NCBI GenBank assembly: GCA_037176845.1
Contig: JAYKXP010000010.1
Coordinates: 496,001-560,000 of the forward strand
Reading direction: 5' to 3'
Length of the DNA stretch: 64,000 bases
From: Paramarasmius palmivorus
Taxonomy: Eukaryota; Basidiomycota; Agaricomycetes; Agaricales; Marasmiaceae
Each line of letters begins with the position of its first letter. The first letter of the stretch is position 1. Positions 45,090 through 58,451 of the stretch are shown piece after piece. Position numbers and translations under genes: made by a program. The notes beneath the pieces were generated by a model. It made no database searches and was not told the origin of the DNA. It saw only the letters and a program-made list of their open reading frames with translations.

Positions 45090-46018
45090 ATGTGGCAAGA
45101 GAATTCTTACAATCCCGCCCCTCAAAATTCTTATTATGCTGGTCAGCCTCAGGGAGCGCCTCTTCAGTTTTACTCTCCAAGTCCTGCTGGCTCAGATTCC
45201 AACTTCTATCCCGGTTCAAGACCCAGTTTAGACGGAAATTTGGCTGCAGCTCAGGGAAACATTGCGGCTAGTGGGAGTTATGGTGGTAATATTCAACCGC
45301 AAGGTGGCTGGTGGACGGCATTTGGTACCGGAGGATTCGAGGGGGAGCCACCGCTCCTTGAGGGTACGTCTCTTGGTTGCTACATTCATCAGTCATCTGA
45401 ACTCTACTGCAGAGCTCGGAATTAACTTTTCGCACATACGCGCCAAATCTATGACCGTCCTCAATCCACTCAGTCGTGTTGACGAACGTATTATGGATGA
45501 TGCAGATCTAGCAGGACCTATTCTGTTCGTGTTCTGCTTCGCGACATTCTTGCTTCTAGTATGTGCGCAGATCTTCATAACAAACCCACTATTGACTGCG
45601 CATCCAGTCCGGCAAACCAAATTTCGGCTATATATATGGCGTTGGCCTCTTTGGATCCATCTCAATATACACTCTCCTCAACCTCATGTCCGAGAAAGGC
45701 ATTGACGCGTATCGTGTCACTTCTGTCTTGGGATACTGTTTACTTCCGATGGTTGGTGTAGGGGCGCTGAGCGTGATGGTGACACTAAAGTAAATGCCAC
45801 GTCTTCTACACGTTTCTTCCGCTAATAATACTCGTGCCTTTTCTAGTGGTCTATTTGGCTACCTCGTTTCACTACTCACTATTATATGGTGCACGTATTC
45901 TGCGTCGGGTATATTCGTGGCAGTCCTACGCATGTCTGAACAACGTCTACTGGTTGCATACCCGGTTGGATTGCTATATGGTTGTTTCGCACTACTAAGT
46001 GTGTTTACAGGAAAATGA
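45090..46018 (+). CDS. YIP1-family Golgi/ER membrane protein (YIPF5/7-like)
   Basis: Exons 45090-45363, 45413-45558, 45608-45789 and 45847-46018 give 257 aa. The N-terminus is Gln/Gly/Ser/Tyr-rich and cytosolic. The conserved part starts EEPLLEELGINFSHIRAKS-like sequence (here EPPLLEELGINFSHIRAKS), then TVLNPLSRVDERIMDDADL and five hydrophobic helices, with KPNFGYIYGVGLFGS and the loop NLMSEKGIDAYRVTSVLGYCLLP typical of Yip1. Family members bind Rab GTPases and act in ER-to-Golgi vesicle formation. The stop is only 44 bp from the stop of the convergent CSF1 gene. Confidence 0.9.
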
Positions 46019-46062
46019 TTATTGTATGAACTATTAGTCTTCATTATACAAGGGATAGAATA

Positions 46063-49000
46063 CTACGCGGAGTCCATTTCTCCCCTGGCTAGTAACTGTT
46101 TGCTGTATAGTTTGAGGAGGGCTTCCATGATCTCCTCCAGGGGTGCGGTTGCGTACTCGTGCACGTATTGCGGCAAGGAATCTTCAAGGCTGAAACCGGC
46201 TTTCTTCATGAAGAAGGGGTGCATAACGTCAGGTGTAGCATCGCCCAATTGTCGCATTGTCAATCGTTCAATGTGACGCTCGCCAGGTTGATAGACCAAA
46301 GCGTTTCCGGCGCTTGTCGATGTTTCGCTAGCATCTGCATTCGTTGTAGATGATGCCGGTTTAGAAGGATCAGCAACAGGCTCTTGGGTAGCTGAGGAAT
46401 TGGAAGGAATGTTGCCCGGGGGCAAAGAAGCGGATTTGGTGGGGCTAAGGTTCACTGAATCTACTGGTTTTTTCTGCACAGAAGCAGCTATCGAAGGAAT
46501 GCTCCTCCATTCTGCTGTCGCCTTCACTTGTTCCATCTCGCGAGTGAGCGATTTTCGGAGTACGGTGAGCCACGAATAGAGGCCGACGTTGAGTGTGATG
46601 TAAATGTCTTCGTCGTGTATCATCCCTTGACCGCGAATGAACTGGCTGTCGAAATCGTACGCGAGCACTGTTTTCCCGCCCTTTTGTGTCTCCTTGCTCT
46701 TCATGTGCATATTGATTGACGGCAAACCAACGATGTCGGCACCCTGAGCATCCTTCATCAAAGCGTCGAGCCATTCCTTTCCGTCGCCAAGAGGACCTGG
46801 AGCAACCATAGTGTGACCAAGATGTGTGAATCGCGAAATCTTCATTGTAGAGAAAGATAGACGAATATCTCTCTGGGCTGAGGTTGCTTCGGACTCAACA
46901 AGCCGGCTAAGGTGACCGCGAACATCTCGTCCAATGAATTGGGCAACTTCGGCATCGTTCATATTTCGCGGGAAGACCACCAGGCGCAGTAACTCGAGCC
47001 TAAGACTCATGTGCTGCTTGATGGCGTATGACAAGGTTGGTTCAGCTTCCTTGAAGCGCGCCCTGGCGGAGTGTATCATTGCTTCTGCGACGGCAGAGAG
47101 CGGGTTATCGGGCCTAGGGGAACGAGAGATACGGAAGGTCTTCGATTCTCTACTTGCCCCTTCTCTCTGAGCTTCGAGGTTGGCTTGGAATTTGTTGGCA
47201 TACGACATGAGCTTTGGGATGGTTCCAACGGTGGCGACAGCAACGACTTCTGGACTGGAAACGGTAAAAGAAAGGCTGAGAGGGCGATCTTTCTCTTGAG
47301 CCTGCGGTTGAGTCATTGACCAATCGTCGAGGATTTCCACCGCGAGTGGTTCAGCACTAGGAGAGTCGGGTTGTCAGAATTTTCTCGAGACAAGGTATAA
47401 CCTCAGAGACGTACCGATAGTGTAAGAGCCTCTGATAATCCGACTCTAGCATGATCACCAGGGGGCCGCTTGTCATACGAAGCTCCAGCATACGGGTTTC
47501 AGTTGCCGCTGAACGATTGTGTGTACGACGTAAGGTATGGAAAACGAAATTCGAGACAACTGCCTCTCCACTGAGGTTTCCCTTTCCCAACAACTTCAGG
47601 TCTCTAACTGAGAATGAAACCTCATTGCTACGCTCCGTCAACTTTGTGCGAAGGACGGTGTTACTGAGATTGAAGTTTACGGCACTAATCGACTGGCCGA
47701 GGTCAATATCCAAGTTGATTTGTCTTATCCTAACTAGGATGGCTGTCACAAACTCCTGATTCGGTGGTGGCGCCGTAGACGTGGCCGTGGTTGTACTTCC
47801 AGTGATGGTTCTAGAACGAGGTTCAGATGGAGCGCTGTCAAGCTCCAGAGCTGAGTTGTTAAACATCGGGATGCGATCTAACCAGACCGCTTTGAAGCAA
47901 AGCATGTCCTGCAAACGAGAGAATCGAACACCACCGAAAAACTCGGTCTCCAGTACGAAGGAGACGGAGCTAATCGCAATTCGATCAACTTCAGTCTTTG
48001 CGAATGAAACAGAGAAGGCAAGGTTTCGAGCATCTAGACGAACACAGTCCTCGCTCAGGAAACCATGCTTTAATCCAATGCTCAAGCCTCCCACACTTCC
48101 GGTAAAGGTAACTTTGTGGGAATCTGGAGAGGCGTTGACCACGAATCCACCACTCTCCCAGGTCAAGCCAGCCACAACGTTGACATCCGGATGGCACGTC
48201 AATTCAAGCTTCGATTTGTCAATCCGAAGGCCGAAGCTGATTTGCAATGATGAACGGCTCTGCGAAGAAGGCTCCTCCGCGCCCGGTAGTGGCGCGGCTT
48301 TCTCCGAAGATATGCTCGAGGATAATGGGAGCGGATGGACGGTACGCATCCTGTTTTCGACCCGGGACATAAGTTCCGTGAGGAATGGCAGTAATGTGGG
48401 CCGCAACACGTTATGACTCGAATGTACAGTGCTCTTGAACATCAGCACTGAGGGCTCTAAACCATGGGCGGAAAGAGCTGGTTGCGTTGGGGGCGTACCA
48501 CGATATTCTGCCCACACAGAGACGATGGGAAGATTGAAAATCTCGGCGCCCATGTCAAGAATCTGCGAGTCTGCTGTCTCCCAGCCTCCTGACGGTGCTC
48601 TTGCTCGAGAAGAAGTAGTGGCAGCTGTGCTATACATTCTGACTTTTCCGCTAAGGAAAGTCAGCGAAGCATAGATATTTGAACGAGGCAGTTCTCCCTG
48701 TTTCCTTTCAGATACCTCGGGCGCAGCGGAAGTCTGAGGTAGATTCGCCGATAGTTTCGTCACTCGTTCTTTCCCTTCTCGATAAACATCGAACAAGGAA
48801 AATACATATTCCGGAATAGTTGAATCCAGCTCTAGGATAAAGCCACTGACAATAGCCTTGATGTAGATTTGTCGGGAGACAGCAGAACCAGACAAACGCA
48901 CGTGTGCCTTCATCTCAGGATATACCAGTCGATTGTGGCTCTCGTGAGTTTCACCAGAGAAACTACTGGGATCCGATTGCTTGAAACTATCTTTTCGTGA

Positions 49001-52000
49001 GTTATGAGATGGGTTGATTGTTATACGATAGGCTCACCTGGATATGAACTGGAAGGAAAAATTATGCATGGTTGCATGACCAGTCTCTCCACGGTGTGTG
49101 CCAAACTTGACCGACTTGATTGAGAATAAAAACGCTCTAAGGGGGCGGTTCTTCTCGGGCGCTAAAGTCATTACATGGTCATGAGCCAGAGGGAATGCGA
49201 CTCCGACGTTGCGAATATTAAATTCAATGACATATTGGTGCAACCAAGAGATCAGCTTCTTCTGCTCCTGCTGTTCAGCATTGACTTCCAAAGTTTTGAG
49301 GATACTTTGCGCCTTCTCCTTGAATGCGGCAAGCTCATGGGCCCTTTGCTCCTGACGTACAAGCATCTCTCTCTGTGAAAGTATCAGAAGATGATCATTT
49401 TGGGTCGGGAGTTTACTGACCTGAATCTCATCTACAAAATCACCAATCTCCCCAATGGAGCTAGGCTGCATTACTGCATGAATCTTTGTGACGGACATCT
49501 TTAGGTTCTTGGTGAGATCGCCTTTGGCTTCATCTCGAGTAGAGCCTGTGACCTTGAAATCGATAACGACAAAGGCCGAGCGCCGTTTTCTGTCAAATGT
49601 AGTTGTACGAGGTCCCATTGCAGTACGCGGAGCCAAAGACAGGGCCAGGTCGGACACATCGACAGACCACATCTGGTGAGGAAGGGTATCAAACCTCCCA
49701 CGGATGCCTGGACATTCCAAATACAAAACGGACGACAGCCCTTCAAAGCCAACCCTAAATCCCTCCATTTGTAGGAAGATGGAAAAGTGCTGTGCTTGTT
49801 GCATCGGCGCTTGCTTCCGATCCTGGCTGGGTTTTGGTTGCTTGATCCGGCTTTCGTGGACGAGTGCAAGGAGGTCGTTGAAATCTTGACCAAACTTCTG
49901 CTGAACGCCTAGTAAAGTATCCCAATGCGAGGGTTTGATCTTGAACTCTACATATTGCATTAGAGCAATGGCATCGAGACGCCTGGATTCAGTCTGGCCA
50001 GATAAAAATATTGAGGGTAATTTCAATTTCATCACAGTCTCTGCATGCGTATCCGGCGAGCGAGATACAATGCAGAACATCTGCGAAGATATCTGCACCC
50101 CGACAGTTTGGGAAGCACCGGCGAGTGATGCGTTAGGGGTGTTCCAATGAACAATAGTATCGCTGACTTCCCACGAGATCCACGTATTCCGCATGACACG
50201 GAGAAAGACACCTGCGGAGTTCACCCCAACATGAAGTTGTATCTTCATTTGAGATGAGCCTGGTGGGTTCTGAGCTGGCGTGGGCTCACTGGGTGACTTT
50301 TCGACCTCGGATAGCATCGCATGCATCGTCGATTCAATTCCCGGAAGAAAGTCTGCTCTCCACTCCTCAAAGAATCGGTAGAGGCGAAGCGCACTTCGGG
50401 GGACAGTAAATCGGAGACCTCCGACACCCATTACCACTCTGGCATCCAAACCTAGTGTTTGTTTCTGCATAATAACACTCAGTCTCAGATCCGAAGAGAC
50501 CAGGGATGCGAGTTCGTCCTGGCCACTGTGCTGGGGACTGCGTGGTGACCGAGCACGCAGAAAAATGCAGCCCAGTTGGACCGAGTGATTCATGCCTTGT
50601 ACATGTCCATCTCTAGTCAGGCCCATTGATCCAGCACGGAGTTGTGCAAAGCCGAATTCAAATATTAAAGTCTCTGCGACTGCTTGGACCAGCATGTCGC
50701 GAAGATAACAGATGAAATCGATCTGGATAGAGTCAATTCTATCGTCAGTCTCATGATCTCGTTCCCTTCGAGGGACTAGTCCACGATACAGCCTCTCGAC
50801 TCGCAATGATTCCTGGGCTATGTTCATCAGGTGAGGGAAGACGGTCAGGTGTATCTTGCCCATGCATAATGAAACAGAGGCCCTTTGGCCGAGTCGAGTT
50901 CCTTTGTGTCGTAGTGATGTTTGCGATACACTATTGGGTCGCGTAAGATCAACAAGATCAAATGTACGGATCCGAATGGTGGCAACTACGTCCTCCAACA
51001 GCAACTCGCTGGGTGTCGTGCTTGTCTTGTCCACGGCAGCAAACCGTAGCTGGGAGACGTTGATGGACAAGTATTTGGAGGGATGGGTAGGTTCTGATAC
51101 CTGAACTCGCCAGACCTCCGGATCGTCACCGAGCGAGAACAGGGATGCCAATTTTCCTAAGTCGAGCAAATTGCGCTCATCGGGTTCTAATGCATTGAGG
51201 CGTGCCTTTATCGCCTCGCGAAGAGCCTGTTTGCCTGTATCGCCTTCAATTCCTTGCACCGTTCCGAAGGCAACATTCCTACTACGTAGGTGGAATAGGC
51301 AGTCCCGGAGGTGGAAAAGAAAGCGGAAACTAAGGTCAATCCGAAGTCTGTGTGGAAGCCCAACTTGCACGAGGAAGGAAGGTTGGATTGTGGAAAGCCG
51401 ATCCACAAGTAGGTCCCCAGCTGTAGAGTGCTGAAGGATTGGTAGGATGGACCGGACGGCGGCCACGTGGCGGTTTCGCTTTTTGCCGAGAGCCTTCATC
51501 TGTTCCACACAATCCAACGCCACCAGGCCTGTCAATACTAGGGCCTCTGGTGCAGCGTCTGAGAATTGTAAGAGAACAGAAGCAATGTTGAGGCCATCAC
51601 AAAAGTCAGAGTGGGAGATTGTGACACTTCCTAAAGACGAAGACAGCACACACGGCGCAATCTCGACCTTGTGCTTGGCATACGACAACGGAGATAACTG
51701 GAATCTGGTCACTTCGACGGCAACAGAGATGGCACGGCCTTCAGAAGTACCTCCTGATACTGAAATCCCTTGGAGTTGTGTTTCCAAGAGGGAGAATTTG
51801 CCAGGTAGTATGGAGGTAGAAGGTCCCAGCCCATTGTTCTCTCTGGCAAGGTGCAAAAGCACCCTGATACTGATGGACTCGAGCTCCACGTCGAGAATAG
51901 TGCATTTAGGCTGCTCCTGCTCCATTTGTTCGCTTATTTGAGAAATGAACTTGGTCATCGCATCATCAATGGTGAGTTCGGGCGAAAGATCCTAATGATA

Positions 52001-55000
52001 TGAGTTAGTACTTGAGCATGAGACTAGTTGGGTAAACCTACGGTATTCCCAGCATCATCTTCTAGTAACACAAGAACATCAATTATAAGAGGAGTCAACG
52101 TCACTTCAGCAGCTCGACGTTGGGTTACTCTGAAATACGTTGTGTCGTGCTCCTCGGTCCCACGTACCGTATGACGGGGTGGTAGCGTATTATTGGATTG
52201 AACAGGGTGCTTAGGTCTTGCGGGCGGGGGCAGCTTGCTATCCTGCATGTACTGTCAAAGAAAGGAACAGCACCAATGCAAAAAAGCCCTACCCGAGTGC
52301 AATGAAAAGGTCCCTCTTCGTCCCATAGCATGGGATCCCACCCACGACCGACGATGTTGTGACCCATTAAGAAATAATGTCGTCTAGGCGATGGTGTGGA
52401 AGCTGATGACTGCGAATCATCTAACCACCAAAGACGGTTCAATGCAGGTATTTGCATCAGGATACAGAAACACGTACCGGAGTGTTCCCAATCTGAATCA
52501 CTGTCCGACCGTTCAGTCAAGTCCTCGTCATCTGACTCTTCTCCAGAGTTCATATCCTCTTCGTTATTCCTAACAGTAGGTCGATGAGAGAAGTAAGTCG
52601 AGCTGGTAGCCATTAGCTATTGCTCACAAAGTACGATGAAAAACGACATACGCTAGGTGATCTTCACTTGAAAGGCGCTTTGAGTGCGTTATATCGGGGT
52701 CCGACTCCGACGATTGTTCAGCAATGACATCCTCAAAGGACGAAGTCTCAACGCTGAGTTTTGTCTGTCGACGACGACGCCTGTAGTACCTGTCGAGCCC
52801 GGAAATCGATGGTTGAGGTAAATAAACCCCTGTTTTGTGTGTAGGGTCTCCTAGTGAAGTTATGTTGGCGGTTTGCATAGGTTCGAACATCTCGATCGTA
52901 CCTTGGGATTTATCTTTGCTTTCGCGGAGGAGGTCAAACATTCTCTTTGCTCTTCCAGTCTCTTTGTCTTGTTCTTCGATAAACTCTGCTTGCATTTCCG
53001 CGCTCTTTTGCCATCCATGGGGCAATGAATAGATATCGAGATTGAAATCCGTTGTCAGATTTCCAGCTTCGAGCCACATGGGACTACCGGTTTGACTGAG
53101 GAAGGCCGTGACAGAAAGTTGCGGGACTTTGACACTTGTGAATTTGCGATAATCATGACCACCTAGATCATTGTTGTCCAAAGTAAAACCTAGTGGGACG
53201 GAAACCTGAAGTGCTGCGTTCCCCGATTTCCAGACTACATTGCATGATGTTAAAGCAACCTTCAGAAAAGTCACTGAATAATTGGTCGGATTATAATCTG
53301 TTTATAGAGCTGCATTATAGCACATACGATCAGGAAGAAGAGCGGGCGTGTAGTCTGCTGCAGGTGCATTTAGGACATCCGCAAAATTCACACGGAAGGC
53401 ATTGCCAGCCGCAGCGAGAATGAAAGCGTCTGAAGCCGATAGACACGCATTCAAACGTCCCAAGAAGATTTCCCAAATGCAAACGTATGTAAGATTTCGA
53501 GGCGGCGGGCCGAAGAGCCTGTTAGCCGTAATGTCAACGCCTGAAGGTACATCAGTTCCTATGACACATCAAGCTAACAGGGAGCCTACCATCCAAGACA
53601 AAGGTGCTCTTTCGCCGAGGTAAAAATGCCACCTTCTCAGGGAAGTCAGGTTCAATATTTCCACTGATAGTATCGATGTTGAGGGTCATCTCTATGAAGA
53701 TCGTCACATAACATGTACAGAGTAGCCAGCGGTGACTTACCCATATAATGATCATGAGTCCGAAGCTGAACTTGCAATTCAGGAAATGTAAGAACAATAC
53801 AATGTCCGATAGTGGTAGATTCCGAGTTTGTGTGTGAAATTTCATATCCAGGAAGGCCCGCAGGGAGAACGGTCATTCCGTTGAGCAAGTTCACGGACAT
53901 TTCCACCTGCATCATATTTGCCTAAAGAGGATGTCGGCATTCTGTCTGAACGAGAAACCCAGAACATACCTTTCCTTCTCTGTACTTCTGTTGGACGGGA
54001 TCCCCAGGCGTTAACCCTCGTTCTCGTCGCTCAAGATATTCATACAAAGTCGAAAAGTGGGTAAAAGATCCAAAGAGATTGTCCCTTAGAATCATGAAAT
54101 ACCGGATGGACCATCCCAGGGCTTTGAAGACCACGGTGTTAGCCTAAAGAGGTTGTTAAAAAAATTTGTATCTCGGGGGATAAAACCAAGTCAAACCATT
54201 AAGTTCAGCTTCAGCTGCTCCACGTTGTCCTCGCGTACATCTGCATAGTAGAGATAGGACCCGTCGATTACTAGGGATGCTACCTTGGCCAAACTACTTC
54301 CTTCTGCTGGGGCATGTAGAGCGTTTGTATTCCATCGAGGTAAAGAAAGATTGAGTGAAACATCGGGGATATCGACCGTAAATGAAATGATGGTCGAATT
54401 GGGGCGAAAAACGTTCGAAGGAATTTTCGTATGACTCTTCAGCCGATTTCCTTTGAAGGTAAAGATCGCTGTGGAGGCGTATGAGATTTTTCCAAAAGAA
54501 ATACAAATGTATAGGCACCATTCTCTTCTCTCATGAGTGGCTTGTCGATTATGTTTTGGTCGTTCGCGTAAAGGTTTAGTTCGTAATGATGCATATCGAA
54601 CTCGAACAAATAGATCATAGGGACGAATCGGTAATAATGACTCGGTGGCCCAGAGGTCCAGTCTTTGCCTAGGTCAGTAAACATATTGAGATGGTCGCGA
54701 ATGAGAAATAAAACTGGGTTCCGTAATGAGACCGCGATGGTCCACGCACGCTCTGCATTCCAAGAGAGCGGAGACGGAAGTTCGCAATGAACCTAACCGG
54801 GAAATAAATACAAAATAATAAGGAAAAGGTAAAGGGCACTGACACGGCAGGATTCAGCGGAGACTAATCGAATGTCATTCAAACTCGAGGTGACAGTGAC
54901 AGTGTCGAGATGCACTTCCAAGATCGGCTCGTACCCATCCTTTCCTGCAACCATAGGCATGAGGTAGCTGACTGACGAGCGATCCCCAGCTGTGAGATGG

Positions 55001-56850
55001 AGGTAGGCAGGCTCTCTTTTCCGAGGTCGATGCATCACCTCGGAAAGTCCGTCCCATTGCCAGTTCTAAAAAAACAAATATTCTTGAGCTTAGCCTGAAT
55101 AACCTTCTCAGAATGGCACATACCTTTGATGCCTCACGGAAGGGTATGTGCAGGTCGACTTGATCTCGAAATTCAATGAAAACTTTCAGAGCAGTCCATA
55201 ATCGTTGATCTCCTGGTTCAAGTCGAGTGGTTGGGTCAAGGTTCTGATATGTCGGCGGAAAAAAAGCTCTTTGTAGTTCGGCACTACAAGATTGCAAAAC
55301 TGTCAGTCGACGCTATGAATTGACCCAAAGGTACAGACCGTTGCCTGTCCGCCCATGGACCGTATCTAAGAGTCCCACCGATTACGACGATGTCTACGCC
55401 CCATTCCGGACCCATGTCGCCGTTTCCAATACCATAATCATCTATGCCAACATGAGGATGAGGGGGAACAGTGCCTGCCACGTCGACGTAGTATGACAGC
55501 TCAAGCATAGGTGCCTCGAGAATTTTCCGTTCGATAGCATACTCTAGCACGGAGAAGTCGATACCAATGGGTGTATCATCATTACGGCTCTTCTCGCGTT
55601 TCTTCGTATGAGTGTTCTTCTTTGGGTTGAGGTAGTCTCTGACAAGGCGGTATAACTTTAGACGATTCCAGACTTTGTTAAAAGCATGGTAGGTGGCAGT
55701 TTGAAAGGTAGAGCGCTTCGCTCTAGAACCTGGATGAGTTTTCAGTCGCTCAGAAGACGCAATTTCGACTGACCTGTCGATGTAGCCATCGATCACTTCT
55801 CCAGTGGACACCATTGATTCATGATAGTTGTAGTTCTCATTCATGCGAACAACGGCATGCCTAAAGCTGAGAGAGAGCATTTGCTTGTACAGATCGTACT
55901 TCGAGCGGGACTTGAGAAAGATATTAGCATCAAAGTGGCTAAATACATAGCACACCCACGTACTCGCATGACCCCAAAAGTTCCTGTTGCTCTTTGGAAG
56001 TCTGCTACCATAAGACTGGGTGTGGACGCATTACCACAAATGATGGCGCCTTTGTTGATCTCGATACCAAGCGGAAGTAACTCTTTCGGGTCTAGATTGG
56101 GGAGCTGTTGACGCACCCATCCTGCGAAACGTTGAATAACCTGTGGTGTGTGCGACCTAAGAGATCCTGCTAGAAAGGAGGGTGCTAGCGATAAGCTCGT
56201 GGCTGTAGTGCGAGTATTAGTGAATTTTCTTATGCTATCCAACATCTGCACCCACCGGACTTTCTCAACACGTTCCGTTCCCGTGTATTGTCATGATGTG
56301 CGGTGGGATTCGAACGTAGCTGGGAGATGATAGCGTCGAAAGCAGACGTTCTGTTATACAAGAACCACTCCAATCCGTGTAATGTGATTTGTATCCGACA
56401 GGCAGGGTCGCGAGAGGCGGAATGCTCTATGACAGGGGTAAACTATAGAACAGTAACGCAAAATGGAACGCACCATTCTCTCCTACTGGTATGCCCATGT
56501 CCTCCTCCATCATTGGCCTGCGTATCCAATACCGCCATGATATTTGCACCTTCACAATCTTGACGGTTTGATTGCTAGTGTGGTAGCGTACATCCTTCAA
56601 AAGTATCCGTCCACTGAGAACAGAGAATTGTATTGCCCCTTTGATACTCAATCAATTCCATCAATCTCTGGTGCGTGCAGCTTAGAAACGTACCGATTTC
56701 AAGCCATAAACTAGATGCTCCTTCATTCCAATAAACCAAACGGATGATAGTCCCAAGAATCCACGCGACAAAACGGTTCCAATAGAAGAAATAGACGAGA
56801 ATTGCAATGTCTATCAAGACACAAGCAACGAGAAGGAGAGTCTTGACCAT
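46063..56850 (-). CDS. CSF1: Csf1/BLTP1-type bridge-like lipid transfer protein (giant gene)
   Basis: The largest gene here, about 10.8 kb, with many short introns and roughly 3,200 residues. It starts with a membrane anchor (residues 5-30, LLLVACVLIDIAILVYFFYWN) followed by the diagnostic Csf1/Tweek N-terminus: WNRFVAWILGTIIRLVYW, then AIQFSVLSGRILLKDVRYH and KVQISWRYWIRRP. The rest is a chain of repeating beta-groove segments with several conserved stretches, such as SVDVSDLALSLAP and DVELESISIRVLLHLAR. The C-terminal exons (46063-48913) include coiled coil MSYANKFQANLEAQREGA. Csf1, the yeast relative of human BLTP1 (KIAA1109), forms a long hydrophobic channel moving phospholipids between ER and other membranes, needed for cold growth and GPI-anchor synthesis. 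I did not fix every exon border. Confidence 0.88.
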
Positions 56851-56995
56851 AACTATGCTGGGCCCCAGCTACCTCATGGGGGATGCGAAATGAGTTGTGT
56901 GTAAGATATATGCCAAGCGCTGGTGAGACTTTGCTTGAGCACGTCCACGGTCAGGCCACCTTTCAGGCCCATTCTTCTTTCCTGCACTGTATGTC
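56851..56995. promoter_or_regulatory. divergent promoter, CSF1 / Dsc4-like gene
   Basis: A 145 bp spacer between opposite starts. It has several pyrimidine-rich patches, but no clear TATA box. Confidence 0.45.
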
Positions 56996-57851
56996 ATGCA
57001 AAAACGGTCCAAGGCGGAATGCCAGCACATAATAAATTCGGTTTGGACACGGTCTTGAAAATCTCAGCCAATATAAAGCTAATGTAGCTGTTCCTTTCCA
57101 GCTCGATTCGGTCTTGCATCAATTGCATTGTCTGTCGTTTTTACAGTCTCCTTCAGTTTTCCACCTCCTGCTTCGTTTATTCGGTCAGGTCGTGTGCCGA
57201 GCACCCAGGGAAGTTGTGTCTAGCAGTCCACTGGGCGCATTCTTCATCGTGCTTCTAGCATTGAATGCACCTTGTATATGGATGCATGCGTTGTTTGGGG
57301 CGTCCGAAGGGAGGGCTATCATACTGGATTTCGTAGGACTGGGTGAGTAGATAATATAGCTATGTACTAGTACCCCCGTCGTTGACTTTCTGGCAGGTTA
57401 CATTCCCACAAAAGCTCAACTACTGGGCCTTGACTTGTTCATTCTCTTCCTTCAGCTCCTTCTCACCACCATATCGTTTGAGGTCCACACCGCCTCTCCA
57501 AATACCAGCGACAGTACCTCACCCGAACCACCCGAACCATCCACGTCACCATCCTGGGACGGCAACCCATCCCTTGAGGCATCACTGTCAGACGGAAAGC
57601 CAGATCATTCCCATGATTATGTTCTTGACATACAACTTGCGTCTACAATAGCACGGTTACGAGCACCTCCGATACCCCGACCTAGTGATCAAAACAGTCT
57701 ACTACCCCTTCCAAACACCACCACTTGGCCAGTACAGGCCGGTATATCGCTTTTCATGAGACCAGGTGCGGGAAGATTCGCCCTTGCTACCAGGAATGAC
57801 ACCCCTGGTCAGAGAACGGTGCCCGGCGCTCTGGACTCTAATAACGATTAG
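56996..57851 (+). CDS. DUF1746 membrane protein, Dsc4-like
   Basis: Exons 56996-57040, 57102-57342 and 57397-57851 give 246 aa. The first exon (M-Q-K-R-S-K-A-E...INS) joins to LDSVLHQLHCLSFLQSPSVFHLLLR, which is the family's typical opening. Two hydrophobic helices follow (LGAFFIVLLALNAPCIWMHALFG; LLGLDLFILFLQLLLTTISFE), with the signature EGRAIILDFVGLGYIPTK between them. The C-terminal half is a Pro/Ser-rich cytosolic tail. DUF1746 proteins are related to Dsc4 of the fission yeast Golgi DSC E3 ligase, which cleaves the sterol regulator SREBP. A role in that complex here is inferred from family. Divergent from CSF1. Confidence 0.82.
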
Positions 57852-57913
57852 CACTGGATAATGGCTGTATCTATTATCGTTAGATTATCTGGAATGTATT
57901 ATTAAACTCACAA

Positions 57914-58160
57914 CTACCACTTCCTTTTCATCTGGTCGAAGCTAGAGTCAGTAACAGCATCGACCCACCTTGAACACACTTACCGCTTCACGGAGACATT
58001 GTCCAAATTTTGCAAATTCTTCCTTGCAGATGTCCTTGCGAACATCCGTATACGATGCAACGATGCACTTGCCGTATTCCTGTGCTTGACTAGCACAAGT
58101 TGTTGTAGAATGCAGCGCCAACCGTTGCAGCGGTTTTGTACTTTTTTGAGTGACGTTCAT
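57914..58160 (-). CDS. twin-CX9C (CHCH) mitochondrial protein, NDUFAF8-like
   Basis: Two exons (58160-57984 and 57931-57914) give 64 aa. Two perfect CX9C motifs are visible: CASQAQEYGKC and CKEEFAKFGQC, forming the helix-hairpin of intermembrane-space proteins imported and oxidised by Mia40. The C-terminus MKRKW is reached only after splicing. Length and spacing resemble the complex I assembly factor NDUFAF8, but other small CHCH proteins are possible. The frame stays open upstream to an ATG at 58335-58337, which would add 59 mostly basic residues. I prefer the shorter start because family members are short. Confidence 0.7.
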
Positions 58161-58451
58161 GAATGATGAGAGTAATGACGCAAGTTTCGGCAAATCGTTG
58201 AGCTGCACAATTTTGAAATGGCAGCTTCGGAGTTGTTTCCGTTCCTTCACTAGTCTCAGCTTTAGCCCTTGTCCTGATTTCTCCCGCTGCGCTTCAAGCT
58301 TCGAGTCAATGCAAGACATTTTTGATTTTTTCAGCATTGATCAGGACACTGCCAGCGTGGCAGTGTTTTGTGTGTACTCGGCGATCAAGAACGTGTAGAC
58401 AACGACAATAATTAGGCTTCGTTGCCCTCAACTTCGACCCATACTCCCATC

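Noticed and set aside
58161..58337. Longer N-terminus for the twin-CX9C protein
   Set aside because: Frame is open, but the added 59 residues are basic and unlike the short CHCH family. Kept only as an alternative.
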